In this document: positions 26,466 to 38,666 of the stretch, in pieces
How positions within the stretch are numbered: position 1 is the first letter of the stretch
Layout: every line of letters begins with the position of its first letter
Origin: Thuidium tamariscinum
Taxonomy: Eukaryota; Streptophyta; Bryopsida; Hypnales; Thuidiaceae
Reading direction: 5' to 3'
Length of the DNA stretch: 64,000 nt
NCBI GenBank assembly: GCA_947034885.2
Contig: OX344751.2
Span: 45,661,082-45,725,081, forward strand
The notes under the pieces: model-generated
The model's database searches: none
What the model was told of the DNA's origin: nothing
Seen by the model: only the letters and a program-made list of their open reading frames with translations
Made by a program: the position numbers and the translations under genes

Positions 26466-26890
26466 TCAATCGATGTGAGACAAAGAAGAGTATGAACTTG
26501 GAGGAATCCCCTCAAGTTCATACTCTCTTTTGAACTTAGAGGAATCCCCTCAAGTTCATACTCTCTTTTATTCCATGTGGATTAGGACACCCCCTACACC
26601 CCAAGATGATGTAATTAGCTCCACTTCTCATGAAAACTCATGTCCTCTTCCATCCACTTTATGTGGATGGAGGAAGAAGTCAATTTGCAATGGAACAAGG
26701 CTCCTTATATCCCCATGGGGTGGAAGGAGGTGCTCCAACCCATGTGGGATGTAAGGATTTTAATTAGTTTGAACTCATAATTCAAATTTTGAAAACCTAG
26801 TTCAAATAAGTTCAAATCCTTATATCCCATATGGGTTGGGGCACCTCTCTCCACCTTATGGGGATATAAAGATCCTTGTTTCATTGCAAT
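26466..26890. repeat. Short direct and inverted repeats
   Basis: At 26485-26572 a unit containing gaactt(g/a)gaggaatcccctc is present twice in tandem, and each unit is itself palindromic around ggaatcccc. From 26685 to 26890, arms of about 90 bases read as each other's inverse (ttgcaatggaacaaggNtcc to ccttgtttcattgcaa, with tatatccccat..ggtgg..ggaggtgc between). Possibly a worn foldback element. Confidence 0.6.
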
Positions 26891-27144
26891 CTCAAATTAT
26901 TTTGGGACCTCCTCAAATAAAGAGAGTGAGACTATAAAGAATTAAAAAAACAAATGTTTTTGGGTTCAAATTTAAGGTAAATTAAACTAGAAACCTTGAT
27001 AAAAAGAATTTTAAAAATAGCATTTTGGAGGGTTGCTTACATAGTTTAGCAATGGGGCAAATCACTATCATTCAACCTGGCCAGAGTTAGAGAGCTTTGG
27101 AAAGGGCCTCATCTTGAGTCAAATTCTGAACTATATGGTGGGGA

Positions 27145-28004
27145 TGTTCTATAAGACTAATTGAAGGCCAATTCTCTATCAAAAATCTCTCAAAACTACC
27201 ATCTTTGTTGCATTCACCCCACAAAAAAAACATTTTTTAAGAATTTTATTGTAGGATCTTGTATTTAAATTGACAGAGATCATGTAGTAAAAATTTCATG
27301 GAGTTTGATTGCATAGATTGGAAGGTATGAGCATTGTAAGTTGGAAAAACAAGTTTTTTGAATTGCATTTTGCGATTTTAGATGACTTTAATTGCTATTT
27401 GTAAGAAAAATTTGCATTGAAGAATTTGAGTTTATAATTTTTTGTCATGAAAAAATAAAGGTTTCTATTCCTTAAAAAATTGTTAAGTAGAAGTAGGTTC
27501 AAGATTGAAAGAAAACTAAATGGTTAATGGCTCAAGGTGAGATTGTTCTAGCAAGTAAACATAATTTTGTCCAACAATTTTTTTGGAGAAAATTATAAAA
27601 TTATAAAATTTGCATTGAGAAATGAATCCTATAAGTTTTTTGTCTAACAAGATGTTTTGATTGCTTGAAAAACAAGATTGTCTATAACTTTCTCATTATT
27701 AGTCCAAATAGAATCAAAGCTTTACATGTAGGCAAAAATATATCATTTCAAAAAAAAAACCTTAAATTAAATTTAGACTTTTTGCAAAAAGAATTTGCTA
27801 CTTGCCAAATGAAAATTTGGGCTTTTTGTCATATAGTTTTTCTTCCTGGGCACAAATTGAAATAAAAATTATATTCTCATGAAGCTAATTGATTCTTCTA
27901 TGTGATGAGAAATTTTCAAAAGGTTCACCAAAAATTGAAGTCATATAAACTTGTCCAAAATCCATTTTGTTCCTAGAGGAAACAATGATCCTTTAGGGGG
28001 TTAA
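27145..28004. mobile_element. TTAA-type element, family A, left end worn
   Basis: The body follows the 15979-16909 copy: gtaggatcttgta, then catagattggaaggtat, then aactttctcattattagtcc near 27682. The right end is intact (atcctttagggggttaa). The left terminal repeat is not recognisable. The right-hand TTAA is shared with the next element. Confidence 0.75.
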
Positions 28005-28620
28005 CCCCTAAATGCCTAAGGCACCAAAATCTGGTGTTTGCAAAACTTTGAAGTCAAACAAAATTTAACCAAGTTGCTATTTTTAGTAGTTTAATATTTT
28101 TGCAAAGTTCTTTGTGAAGTCTAGTTTTAGCATCAAAAATCCGATCTTGAAAATAATCAATAGTGATTTTTCTATTGAAGATTTTGTGCAAGGGTACCCA
28201 TTGCAATCTTGAAAATGAGCCTCAAATACACTAGATCTTGGAGAAAAAATCACATTCATAATTCATTTTAACAAACTATAGTGTAGATTTTAAGAAGTCA
28301 TAAGTTGATTGGGGTTATACATGTTAGGCTCTTTAACCTCACATTTTTTTGGTCACCATTTTTTTAGATTTGACTTGTGAAAAGAGGGTTGAAAGTTTTT
28401 TGCAGTTTTAACACCCTCATGGTCAAACATTATAATCTTTCACTCTATAAGTAATATTGTTGTGTTTTCTTTTCCTATACAATCTCTAACATGTCTAGTT
28501 TGAATTGGTACGGTTACAATTTTTTTTAAGTTGATACAACTTATCAAAATGTTGGCATTTTGTTCAATTTAGAATAAATTCCAAGTCACTCAAAACATGC
28601 CTTAGGCATTTAGGGATTAA
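28001..28620. mobile_element. TTAA-bounded element, family C, complete copy
   Basis: 620 bp. The left end is TTAACCCCTAAATGCCTAAG and the right end, inverted, is TTAATCCCTAAATGCCTAAG, one mismatch over at least 23 bases. AT-rich, no coding sequence. Its left TTAA is also the right TTAA of the preceding family A element. Confidence 0.85.
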
Positions 28621-29112
28621 GGACCAAGGGTTAGTCTAGACCTCTATAATTGTGAAGATGAAATATGAAATACAACTTACAATAATAATTTAATGATGAC
28701 TCTCAAATAATAGTCGTAAAATATGATTCTTAAATCATATTCATACAATTAGATGACTAATAAACAAACCAATTCTTTTATACAAAATTTAGGCCGAAAA
28801 TTGAAAATTTCTTTATAAATTTTTGTAGAAAAAAAATGCATTTTTGTATGCATGAAATGTGTTTGCATTTAGAGTTGTTTATAATTTTAATAAATAGTCT
28901 TTTTGAGGTTCAAGGATGAGAAAGTCAAAGCATGACAATTGCACTCCAAAATGCTATGCCATTAGTATGATTTTACTCTTTAAGCATGACTTTTCAAGGC
29001 CACTATAATTTATTTTCTTTTACCTTGCTTTTGGAGGGATTTATCTTAGTTAATGGTTCAATGTCTAAATTAAAATTTGTTTGTACCTAATCAAAGTATT
29101 TTGGAACACAGT

Positions 29113-29346
29113 TGCTAGTATGTGAGCATAGAAAGTGTGAGCCTATGAGTTTAGAATTCTATACACCTATAGTATAGGTGTCTATATTATAGACACCTCA
29201 ATGCTTATAGTGTATTTATGTTCTAAACACCTATATTATAGTTGTTCATATTATAAACACCTTCAATGAGTGTAGGATGCTTGCTTATATTTAGACTCAA
29301 GGTTCATAGGCTCACACTTCTATGCTTAGTTGCTCACATACTAGCA
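29113..29346. mobile_element. TGCTAG-ended MITE, copy 2
   Basis: 234 bp. Terminal inverted repeats begin TGCTAGTATGTGAGCA at both ends, followed by gaa(a)gtgtgagcctatga. The centre is rich in self-complementary tataggtgt/acacctata stretches. No clear target duplication. Confidence 0.8.
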
Positions 29347-30985
29347 TTGTTGTATTTTGGAATGTGCTTTTAATGATTGTAAATGCAAATTCTAGTTCAT
29401 ATTGAAAAACGGATATACCAATCCATTGATTTTCAACATAAAAAAATTGGAGATATATTTGACACCCTTGTATGCTAGTCCCATTAAGAATGCTCTTACA
29501 AAAATCATGATACTTTGTAAAGCTTGAGGCTTATGAAGAGTTAAAGAGTTTTTATTCATATCAAAAAATGGATGATTTGATCTCCTCTAATGAGAGGTTG
29601 AGGCCCATAGTGGCCTATAGTTTTCCATCTAGGAGATTTTTGCATGAATAAAATTGTATTTGGCAAATTTGGAATGGTTGTCTTCTACGCACAATTATAA
29701 ATAAAATTTAGAAAGTTTTTAAGAACTTATTTGACTCTATTTGAAAATTCTATGCCTATATAAGGGGTTTCTTCCTTGTATTTCTATATGTACATCAAAC
29801 AAAGACAGGAAGGTATTAGTATTTTGTAAATTACTAGTGTAGTGCATGGTGATTGGCTAAGTTGGTCTAAGGAATTGAGGTGTTAGGTGGGTTGAAGGCA
29901 AATTTTTAAATTAACATCACTTGAATGCTTTGATTGTATTGTTGATGGAGACTTTGAAGCCAACTTTGAAGATGAAATTTGATTTTTTGCAATACTTGCA
30001 TGCTTCATTTGCATTGTTGTATAAGACTTGTAAGGTGAAGTTTGGATTCTTCATGACTTTAATGCTTTAATTGCACTCCAATTTGAGATTTTGAAGATAA
30101 AATTTGGATTATGCATGTTTGATTTGCATCACTTAAATGCTTCAATTGTGCTCTGACTAGTTTCAAACTTCAAAGATAGATTTTGAGTTTTGTAAGAAAA
30201 GTTGCAAAAAATTCATTTTAAGGTTGAACCTCCTTCTACTAGAATACTTCTCAGTCATTCTTAACTAGCTTCTTGGATTGATATAAAATTTAGCCACACA
30301 AACTAAACTAGTATGCGCAACTTTTCCAAAAAAATTGTTGCAAACAAACACTATATGAAGAAGAAACAAGGCAACAAAGTTCATTGTAATCCAAGAATGT
30401 CAAGATCTTAAACTTTGAATTGCTCCTAAACATTCAAAACAAGTTGGATTGCGATGAAAATTTGACCACAACAACTAGATTTTTAGAGGAACAAAACACA
30501 ATAAATTATAATGAAGACAAATATTGGATGAAGGAAATACAAGCCTCCAAAGTTGCAATTAAAAATTGCAATTCGGTGGACTCAAATTGAACCTTTGAAC
30601 TTTGATTGGCTCCCAAATCATTTGTACATCTTGGATTGATTTGAAAATTTACCACACAAACTAGACTAATATGTGCAACTTTTCTAATAACTTTGATTGA
30701 ATTCAAACATCAAATGCAAAAGTTATAACACTTTGAATTGGACTTTAGACTATGTGAGGACATTTCTCGTTCCCTAGGTTGTTTGTGTGCTAATCCGGTT
30801 GCCTTATGTCTTGTATGCAAACTTCTTATACACATGAAGCTCTTTGTAGTTGAGAATTTTTTAGAAATGAATGGCATTGCAAAACATAGTTTTTACAATA
30901 CAAGTGTATTGCACAATCTACCAACTCCCACTTCCAAAAACCATGGCTCAAAAAGCCATTTCCTTCATGTAGGAAATGCATTGTA
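29347..30985. other. Gene-free DNA
   Basis: AT-rich. A motif around aactttgatt..caaatc and cttgga.tgat..gaaaattt recurs several times between 29900 and 30720, probably fragments of an older repeat. A 96-residue open frame at 30738-31028 ends inside the next element and has no recognisable domain. Confidence 0.4.
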
Positions 30986-32371
30986 CAGTGGGGTACCAAT
31001 CAAAATGTCATTTTCAAATTCGCAGTGAGAAAATTTTTAGTATTGCCAACTTTGAAAGCCTCCCGAGAGCTCAAAAATTAGTATTTTACCACGAAATTTT
31101 TACCACAGCATCATATTTAATTTAATTATATGTAAGCCAATTTCAAGGTCAAAAGATTCACCGAAAAAAAGTTATTCAAAATCTACCAACATGGATAGTG
31201 GTGAGAAACATTTCACTACTTTCAACTTTGACACCTTCCTAAGGATTGAATTTTTTTCTTTTGTCATGAAATTTTTGTCATGAAACAATCTCTATGTTTT
31301 TCATATGTATAAAAAATTTCAAGGTAAATTTTTTGTTTAAGAAGATATTTGAAACTCCCAACAGGTGTAGTTTTGAGAAAATTTTCATAATTGCCAACTT
31401 TGACACCCTCCCAAGGGCTGAAAAATTGGTTTCTTACCATGAATGTTTTTTTGTAAATTCATCTCTATGTTGATAATATTTTCTCCAAATTTCAAGTTCA
31501 AATGAATTACCAAAAAAAAGATATACAAAATCTCCCAACATGTGTAGTTGTGAGGAGGAGTTTTTGAGCCCTTAGTATAGTGTTATTTTGTGGAGCAAAG
31601 TTTGACATGAATGTAAAAACTCAACCTCACAACTACACATGTTGAGAGATTTTGAATATCTTTTTTTGAGTAAGTATTTTGAACTTGAAATTTGGAACAT
31701 ATATTATCAACATAAAGTTGATCTTATTCAAAAAAATTCATGTTAAATAGACAAATTTTCAGCCCTTGGGAGGGTGTCAAAGTCGGCAACAATGAAAATT
31801 TTCTCACAACTACATATGTTGGGAGATTTTGTATATCTTTTTTTTGGTAATTCATTTGAACTTGAAATTTGGAGAAAATATTATCAACATAGAGATGAAT
31901 TTACAAAAAAACATTCATGGTAAGAAACCAATTTTTCAGCCCTTGGGAGGGTGTCAAAGTTGGCAATTATGAAAATTTTCTCAAAACTACACCTGTTGGG
32001 AGTTTCAAATATCTTCTTAAACAAAAAATTTACCTTGAAATTTTTTATACATATGAAAAACATAGAGATTGTTTCATGACAAAAATTTCATGACAAAAGA
32101 AAAAAATTCAATCCTTAGGAAGGTGTCAAAGTTGAAAGTAGTGAAATGTTTCTCACCACTATCCATGTTGGTAGATTTTGAATAACTTTTTTTCGGTGAA
32201 TCTTTTGACCTTGAAATTGGCTTACATATAATTAAATTAAATATGATGCTGTGGTAAAAATTTCGTGGTAAAATACTAATTTTTGAGCTCTCGGGAGGCT
32301 TTCAAAGTTGGCAATACTAAAAATTTTCTCACTGCGAATTTGAAAATGACATTTTGATTGGTACCCCACTG
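30986..32371. mobile_element. CAGTGGGG-ended foldback element, near-perfect palindrome
   Basis: 1386 bp flanked by TA on both sides. Both ends begin CAGTGGGGTACCAATC. The arms, about 30986-31553 and 31804-32371, read as inverses with only one mismatch that I could find, near the inner edge. Each arm contains three diverged tandem units of about 170-177 bases, starting near 31046, 31223 and 31394 with ccaactttga.a.cctcc. The centre of about 250 bases carries a further diverged unit. No coding sequence. TA and CAGTGGGG recall Tc1/mariner termini; this is inference. Confidence 0.85.
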
Positions 32372-32502
32372 TACATTGTGGCACCTCTTAAATACATCTT
32401 AGAATACACTCGTAGGAGAAAAACCAACCTCTTTTAAGGGTTAATCTTTTAACTCTTCATTGCGTGAGGGGACCAAAAGTGCCCTCACATACTAGTGAGG
32501 GT

Positions 32503-32714
32503 TGCTATTATGTGAGCATATGAGCCTAGAAGACTATACATCTACGATATAAGTGTTTATATTATAGTAACCTTCTATATTAATAGTGTATACATGCTAT
32601 AAGTACCTATATTATAGGTATTTATGTTATAAACACCTTCAATGGTTGCATGATACATACTTATATACATGCTCAAGGTTTACATGTTCACATTTTCATG
32701 CTCACATACTAGCA
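32503..32714. mobile_element. TGCTAG-ended MITE, copy 3
   Basis: 212 bp, with ends tgctattatgtgagcat and the inverse of TGCTAGTATGTGAGCAT. The interior matches copy 1 at 19.4 kb closely (agaagactataca and gtatacatgctataa stretches). Confidence 0.75.
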
Positions 32715-33360
32715 CCATTGACATATCGGTAGTTCAGAAGTCCAATTTGAAGTCTTGCAACTTTTGCATCTAATATTTGATTTCAACAAAACTTGTTGGA
32801 AAATCGACACCCTCTCTTCTTCTTTGGGTGGTCAAATCTTAAGGTCAATTTAACATGTATAGGTTTTCTAGAGGCCAAAATTCAAAAATTCAATTTTATT
32901 TCACCAAATTGCATTTGATGGCTACAACTTTTGGGGCATATATCTCCTTCATCCAATGTTTGTTTTCAACAAGATTTATTTTCCTTGAAATTTAGGTATT
33001 GTGATAAAATTTCAATGCCAATATAAGGTATTTTTGAATGTTTGGGAGCAATTCAAATTTCAAAATGTGGATATTTTTGGATTACAGTGAACTTTGGCAG
33101 CTTGTTTTTTCTTCCAACAAATCTTTTTGAGAAAGTTGCCCATACTAGTCTAATTTGTGTATTTAGGGTTTTTTCATATCAATCCAAGAAGTTATGAATA
33201 ATTGAGAAGCATTTCAATAGAAGGAGGTTCAACTATAGATATCATTTTTGCAGCTTCTCTTGCTATTTTTTTATATTTGAAAATCATTTTGCACTCACAA
33301 AGAGTCAATTGATATTTTTTTTACCACTGTGTTTGTAAACTGGTTTTGAAACACTTTATA
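32715..33360. other. Gene-free DNA
   Basis: AT-rich. Shares aatccaagaa/tcttggattgat-type motifs with 30.2-30.7 kb in inverted orientation, suggesting an older inverted repeat around the palindrome at 31-32.4 kb. No gene. Confidence 0.4.
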
Positions 33361-34089
33361 GGGTGATTGCAAGAAACACTTGTCCTATTTTTTGTCCCCT
33401 TGACCTCCAACAGGTAGTTTTTTGTTTATAACTTTTGCATCGTTTACCTTATCAACTTGAAATTTGGAATGAAGGTGCACAAAAAAGTTTTATATGTTGT
33501 GTAATTTTTTCAATTTTTTAAAAATTATTTTACTATTTTTAAACTGCCCCCGATTGGCTGTCTACCTTGGCCATTTTGGGGGTTTTTAGTCCTATTTTTG
33601 ACCCAAAAATGAAAATTTTGAGCTGAAAATTGTCATGCTTAGATATATAGTATAGTTACACAATACCTAAAAAGTATTTTTGAAAATATTAAATTGTCCA
33701 ACTTCCACATGTCGTCAAAGTAGATGACTTTGTGCAAGTGTAGAGAATAGAATTTATTTTTTCCAAAGATGAAATTTGTTGGAAAAGAAAGACCTTTACT
33801 TGAAGAAAAAAAAGGTTTTTTATTTTCATTTTTTGAATTTTTTTACTATTTTTACCAAATTAGTGAAAAAAAGAGCTATTTTCATTGTATTTTCCATTGT
33901 CTATAACATTTAGAGAAAAAATTTCTTAGGTCTGAATTTCAAGAGACATAATATTCTCATTGCTCTTCAAATTATCCATATTTTTTTCAATTTAAAAAAA
34001 AATTATTTCAAAGGGTCATAGGACTCATAGGACTCATTGATTTTGAGCCATTTTGAGCCAAAACCGGTAAGTGTTTCTTGCAACGACCC
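33361..34089. mobile_element. GGGTGATTGC-type element, copy 2, intact
   Basis: 729 bp flanked by TA on each side. The left end is GGGTGATTGCAAGAAACACT and the inverted right end differs from it at two positions in 21. No coding sequence is visible. Confidence 0.8.
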
Positions 34090-34411
34090 TATAGTTTAAA
34101 TTTTTCTTCATTTTAGTAGGTTTAGAAATCAAACTTCACCTCCAAATGTATTTTTAGGAAAATTTTGGCATCCATTTTCTACATTATAATTTACAATCTA
34201 TGTAGCTACATGACTCCAAATTTGATTCACGTCATCTACAATACTTACACAAAAAGATTATATGGTTGAGATTTCTATACCTTAGTTAGTAACATTGTCG
34301 ACTACAAGTCTTCAAAGGTGATCATGATGTTTTAAAATTTATGGCCTTCACCGGTTAATACTTGTAGGTGTGGAGAAATTCACCATCTATGTTCAGTGAA
34401 GGGAGAATACA

Positions 34412-35203
34412 TAAGGCTTTAGGTCTGCAAAGATACACTATATTTAAGGCAAAGATATTTTTCCCATACATATTGCAATAAAGCACATTACCCAAATTAT
34501 GTCAAAACACCAAATACAAAAAGTGCCAAACATGATAAATTGGATTGGGTAGGTCTAAAAGAAGTTGTTTGTATAGCATGGACTAAAGCTATATTTTTTG
34601 ATGGTGGGCTATGGCTTAGGAAAACGAGTCACATGAACCCAAAGAAGGGCCATTCTAACAGAATTGATGACCTCTAGTTATTGGCTCATTGGATGCAATA
34701 GTGTATACGCAATTTAGGTGTCAATTGCAAGCAATTCTTTTTTGGGTGTCATTCAAAATAAATGTCTACTTTTTGCTAGATGTGAGTAATCTTTCTTGGC
34801 AAAATTTTTCCAATTTTGTTATAAATGTGAATGGAAATGCATTATACCATTTAAAAATATATAAGTTGAATATAATACTCAGTTCAAAAAATATTTCAAA
34901 TGCAAGGGCATTAAGATATAACAATGGTCCATGATGCAACTTATATTCTCTCTACTATGGCTAATGCAAGCCAATGCTCTCAATTCTAAAAAGATATTCA
35001 AATATTGTGAGAATTATCATCCCTTACACGTTTGTCGAATTGTTTGTAATTTAAATGCTATAAATGTGAATTTCCTTCAATTTTGTATACAACAATTTGG
35101 AATGATGTATACCAACATGCCAAGGTACAAAAAGCTTTTCAAGAGTTTTAAGAAAAAATTGACAAAAAATAAAGTAATTCCAAATCATATTGAACAAAAC
35201 TAA
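34412..35203 (+). pseudogene. Possible decayed reading frame, unidentified
   Basis: Three plus-strand open stretches of about 88, 81 and 90 codons lie head to tail in different frames (about 34412-34678, 34689-34934, 34931-35203). This could be one decayed gene with two frameshifts. I recognise no domain, and in DNA this AT-rich, isolated open frames of 80-90 codons arise by chance several times per 60 kb, so the call is weak. Confidence 0.2.
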
Positions 35204-36401
35204 ATTTTCAACATGGCTAATTTTGAAATTAATTTTCATTCAAACTACAACTAATTTGTTCTTCAAACTTCCATTAAAATGTGTAGTGTATTGCACACTA
35301 CAATTTTTGTGGATACTTTTTTTAGACTTTGTCCATTGATGTTTATGGTACGGTTATTTGAATGAAAATGTTCTACATTTGTATTTAGTTTTGTTTCTCA
35401 ATGTATTTTCAAAAAATGAAGTCACATTTCTTATGTGTCTCATAAGATTTTCAGATTTTTTTGAGAGAATTGAAAATGACCATGAGTTTTTTTTTAAAAG
35501 TGAAGAATATTTATGTCAAATATAGGACATGCTAATAAAGCTAATTTTTTTTAATAGACATACATTATAGTATAAAAAAATTACAAATTAATCTATATTT
35601 AGAATTATGCTTAGAGATCATCATCTTCAAATATGAACAAAATAACTTTTTAAGAAACATTCCAAAAAAATTCAAAATCAAGTCTTAAGAAACACCCTCC
35701 AAAAATTAAAATAAATAAAGTGAGTATACCATTCTCTATATAAAATATCCATTTAATGTGTTTTTTTTGGGATTGGGAGGGTTGTTTCAAGGTTGTTTAC
35801 CTTATTGTGAACCAATGCACTATTGTCAAAACATTAATTACAACAAAATTAATGATATTAAATTGTCTTTTATTTTATTTTTCAAAAGTATTAAATAATT
35901 AATCAAATAATATTGTTTGGCATGGAAATTTCTTAACCGCAATAGATTATTGATGTCGAATAGTTCCCATGCTTCTCACTACCTAGGAATTTGTAGACTT
36001 GTTTTTTAGGCCTCAAATCTCATTTAATGCATGTAATAAATAAAAAATAAAAATATGACTTGAATTAAATTTAAAGATGTGATTATATTCATCTTTCAAT
36101 TTACTTTTGGAATTCTTCTTTAGAGAAATAATGTCTTTGAAGAATTGTTTGAAAAAATGTGAATGTTGTAAAATCTAAACTCATCATGGTATAAAGATTT
36201 GGAGGTGTTCTCCTTTCTTCATACTTCTAAAAATTGGTGGAAATATGAACAATATGGTCATTAATACTTTATATTTTTAAATTCAAAATCCATAGTAAAA
36301 AAGAAACTTATACAAATGGTAGTAGAGGTTACATAAAATTGTCAAATTGGATCCAAAAAAACTTTTTTCTAACTTCTACAACTAATATCTTACAACCTCT
36401 A
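35204..36401. other. AT-rich gene-free DNA
   Basis: No gene and no bounded element that I can support. Confidence 0.45.
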
Positions 36402-36620
36402 AGGCAAAGGCACCCAATGGCGTGCCTGTACCCAATGGCGTGCGTTTCTACAGCAGTTATTCATTCTAGAACAGAAATGTAGCGGGACTGTAGACTGCTT
36501 ATTGTTTTAGGTCAAAAAAATAAGCCATGTACTGCCTACCTACATTTATAGCCTGAAATCATTGTGAGCTGTAGAAACGCACGCCATTGGGTACAGGCAT
36601 GCCATTGGGTGCCTCTACCT
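36402..36620. mobile_element. TA-flanked MITE, AGGYARAGGCACCC ends
   Basis: 219 bp with TA on each side. Terminal inverted repeats of about 53 bases differ at about four positions and contain an internal direct repeat of cccaatggcgtgc. The outermost AGGTAG/AGGCAA matches the ends of elements at 46.2 and 57.0 kb. Confidence 0.8.
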
Positions 36621-37336
36621 TATAGTCAAGTTCAATGAAATTCTTATGAGATGTTCTTTATGTAAGTGTAGTGCATGATTCTATAATGAAATGAAATTTT
36701 TTTTTTTGGTTTTCTTCCATGTACAATGCAACAAAAATGGCAATTTTGAATAGAAAATGGGCCATAGAACTCAAGGGTTATTAAAGTTGCACACAAAAAT
36801 TTGGATGAAAAAATCCTTTGTTTCTTTAAAATGAAAAAAGATCCTTTGACTATTCACAAGGTAATTCTAATTATTGGCATCCTTTTAGGGTTAAATAATC
36901 CATTTCAATTTTTGTTCTCATGATATGGAAGTAGCCACTTTTAAACCATGGATGCACATTACTTGGTACAACTGCTAGGATTTCATAGCAAAAAATTGAA
37001 TCTTGGCTATTAGACTTGGTTTTTTCAAAGCAAAAAATAAAGAAAGCAAAATTTTTGACCCCCTTTAATTTAATAAAATAACTAGAAGGAAATAAAAAGC
37101 TATAAAAAGAGAGCATCAAAAAGAAATTCTCAAATTTTAGAAAGTAAAAATGTAGCCTCTCTTAACTTTACTAATAACTTACTATTCATGATGAATTAGG
37201 TGGTTGGCTTCAATTGTAAAGAAACCTAAAATTCCAAAATTGCTATTGTTTGCAACTTTAACACTACTTATTTACATGTACTAAATCAAGTATCGGCTTG
37301 CTTTTGCAAAAGACCACGCACATCACTTAATGAAAT
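36621..37336. other. AT-rich gene-free DNA
   Basis: No gene recognised. It includes a poly-T run near 36690 and an 82-residue minus-strand open frame with no motif. Confidence 0.4.
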
Positions 37337-37560
37337 TTTCAAATCTTATCCTTGTGGAAACCTAATTCCAATATCTTTTAAAATGTGTCATGTGCCACCT
37401 ATATTTGGTACTTAAATGTCTACCTTCATATTTATAATTAATATAAGCTTTCAAATCTTATCCTTGTGGAAACCTAATTCCAATATCTTTTAAAATGTGC
37501 CATGTGCCACCTATATTTGGTACTTAAATGTCTACCTTCATATTTATAATTACTATAAGC
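37337..37560. repeat. 112-base tandem duplication
   Basis: Two adjacent copies of a 112-base unit starting tttcaaatcttatccttg, differing at only one or two positions (gtgtc/gtgcc, attaat/attact). The near identity points to a recent duplication. Confidence 0.9.
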
Positions 37561-37595
37561 TTTCAAGAGTAATCAATGGGAGTTGAAGAGATCTT

Positions 37596-38243
37596 TTAAT
37601 CCCTAAATGCCCAAAACACCAAATTCTGGTGTTGGCATGACTTTGACGTTAAATAAAATCTCACCAAGTTATTATTTTTTGAAGTTTGTAATTTTGAAAT
37701 TTTTTTTGAAGTCTAATTTTAGCACCAAAAATATGATTTTGAAAATAAATGATTATCATTTTTCTATTTAAGATTTTGCACAAGAATGTCTATTGCAAAT
37801 TTTGATTTTTGCATAGTATTGAGGGCTCTTTGAAGTGAGCCTCACATACTAGATCTTGGAGAAAAAACCACATTAGAAATTCATTAAAAAAGCTATAGAA
37901 TAAATTATGAAAAGTTGTAAATTGATTGGAGCTACACAAATTATGCCCTTTAACCTTCTATTTTTGGGGGTGATTTCCATTTCAAATTGATAAGTGAAAA
38001 TAAGATCAAAAGACTTTAAACTATTTTTATAATTTGAATACATTTACGATCAAACATTATAATCTTTCAATCTATAAATGACATTTTTATGTTTTCAATT
38101 TCCATGAGATTTCTAACATGTCTAGTTTGAATTTGTATGGTTACAACTAAAAAAGTAGATAAAACTTATCAAAATGTTGATTTTTTGTTTAATTTAAAAT
38201 AAATTCTAAGAAACTCAAAAAAGGGCTTCAACAATTAGGAATA
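37596..38243. mobile_element. TTAA-type element, family C, copy with worn right end
   Basis: Starts TTAATCCCTAAATGCCCAAA and follows the 28.0-kb copy through aattctggtgttggca and gtctaattttagca. The right end has decayed to aattaggaataaagg. Confidence 0.75.
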
Positions 38244-38314
38244 AAGGAAAGAAATCTATGATATTTGAAGCAAATCCAACTTCAAATGTGACCTATTAGG
38301 TGGAGTTTCAACAA

Positions 38315-38540
38315 TGCTAGTATATGAGCATGAACATGTGAGCACGCGAGCTTTTAATATGTATATAAGTAGATATACTACCACCTTTGAAGGTGTTTAT
38401 AGTAAAAATACCTATAATATAGGTACCTAGAATATAAATACACTCTTATAATAGAAGGTTTCCATAGTATAAGCACCTATCCTATAGGTGCATGATCTTT
38501 GAGGCTCATAAGCTCACACTTCTATGCTCACATGCTAGCA
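38315..38540. mobile_element. TGCTAG-ended MITE, copy 4
   Basis: 226 bp, with ends tgctagtatatgagcat and the inverse of TGCTAGCATGTGAGCATAGA. The centre carries the same tataggt/acctata palindromic segments as the other copies. Confidence 0.75.
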
Positions 38541-38666
38541 ACCCTTGTATGACTTGAATTGATTTCTATTTACATAGGCTAACAATATAAATGATTGTAT
38601 GGACCTTCTATTTATTAGTAAAAGAGAAAATGTCTATTTTGGACCCTTCTACATTTAATCAGGGTA

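Noticed and set aside
30986-32371. LTR retrotransposon or paired LTRs
   Set aside because: The long repeats are inverted, not direct. There is no primer-binding site, polypurine tract or pol coding sequence.
37337-37560. CRISPR-like or satellite array
   Set aside because: Only two contiguous units without spacers in a plant nuclear context.
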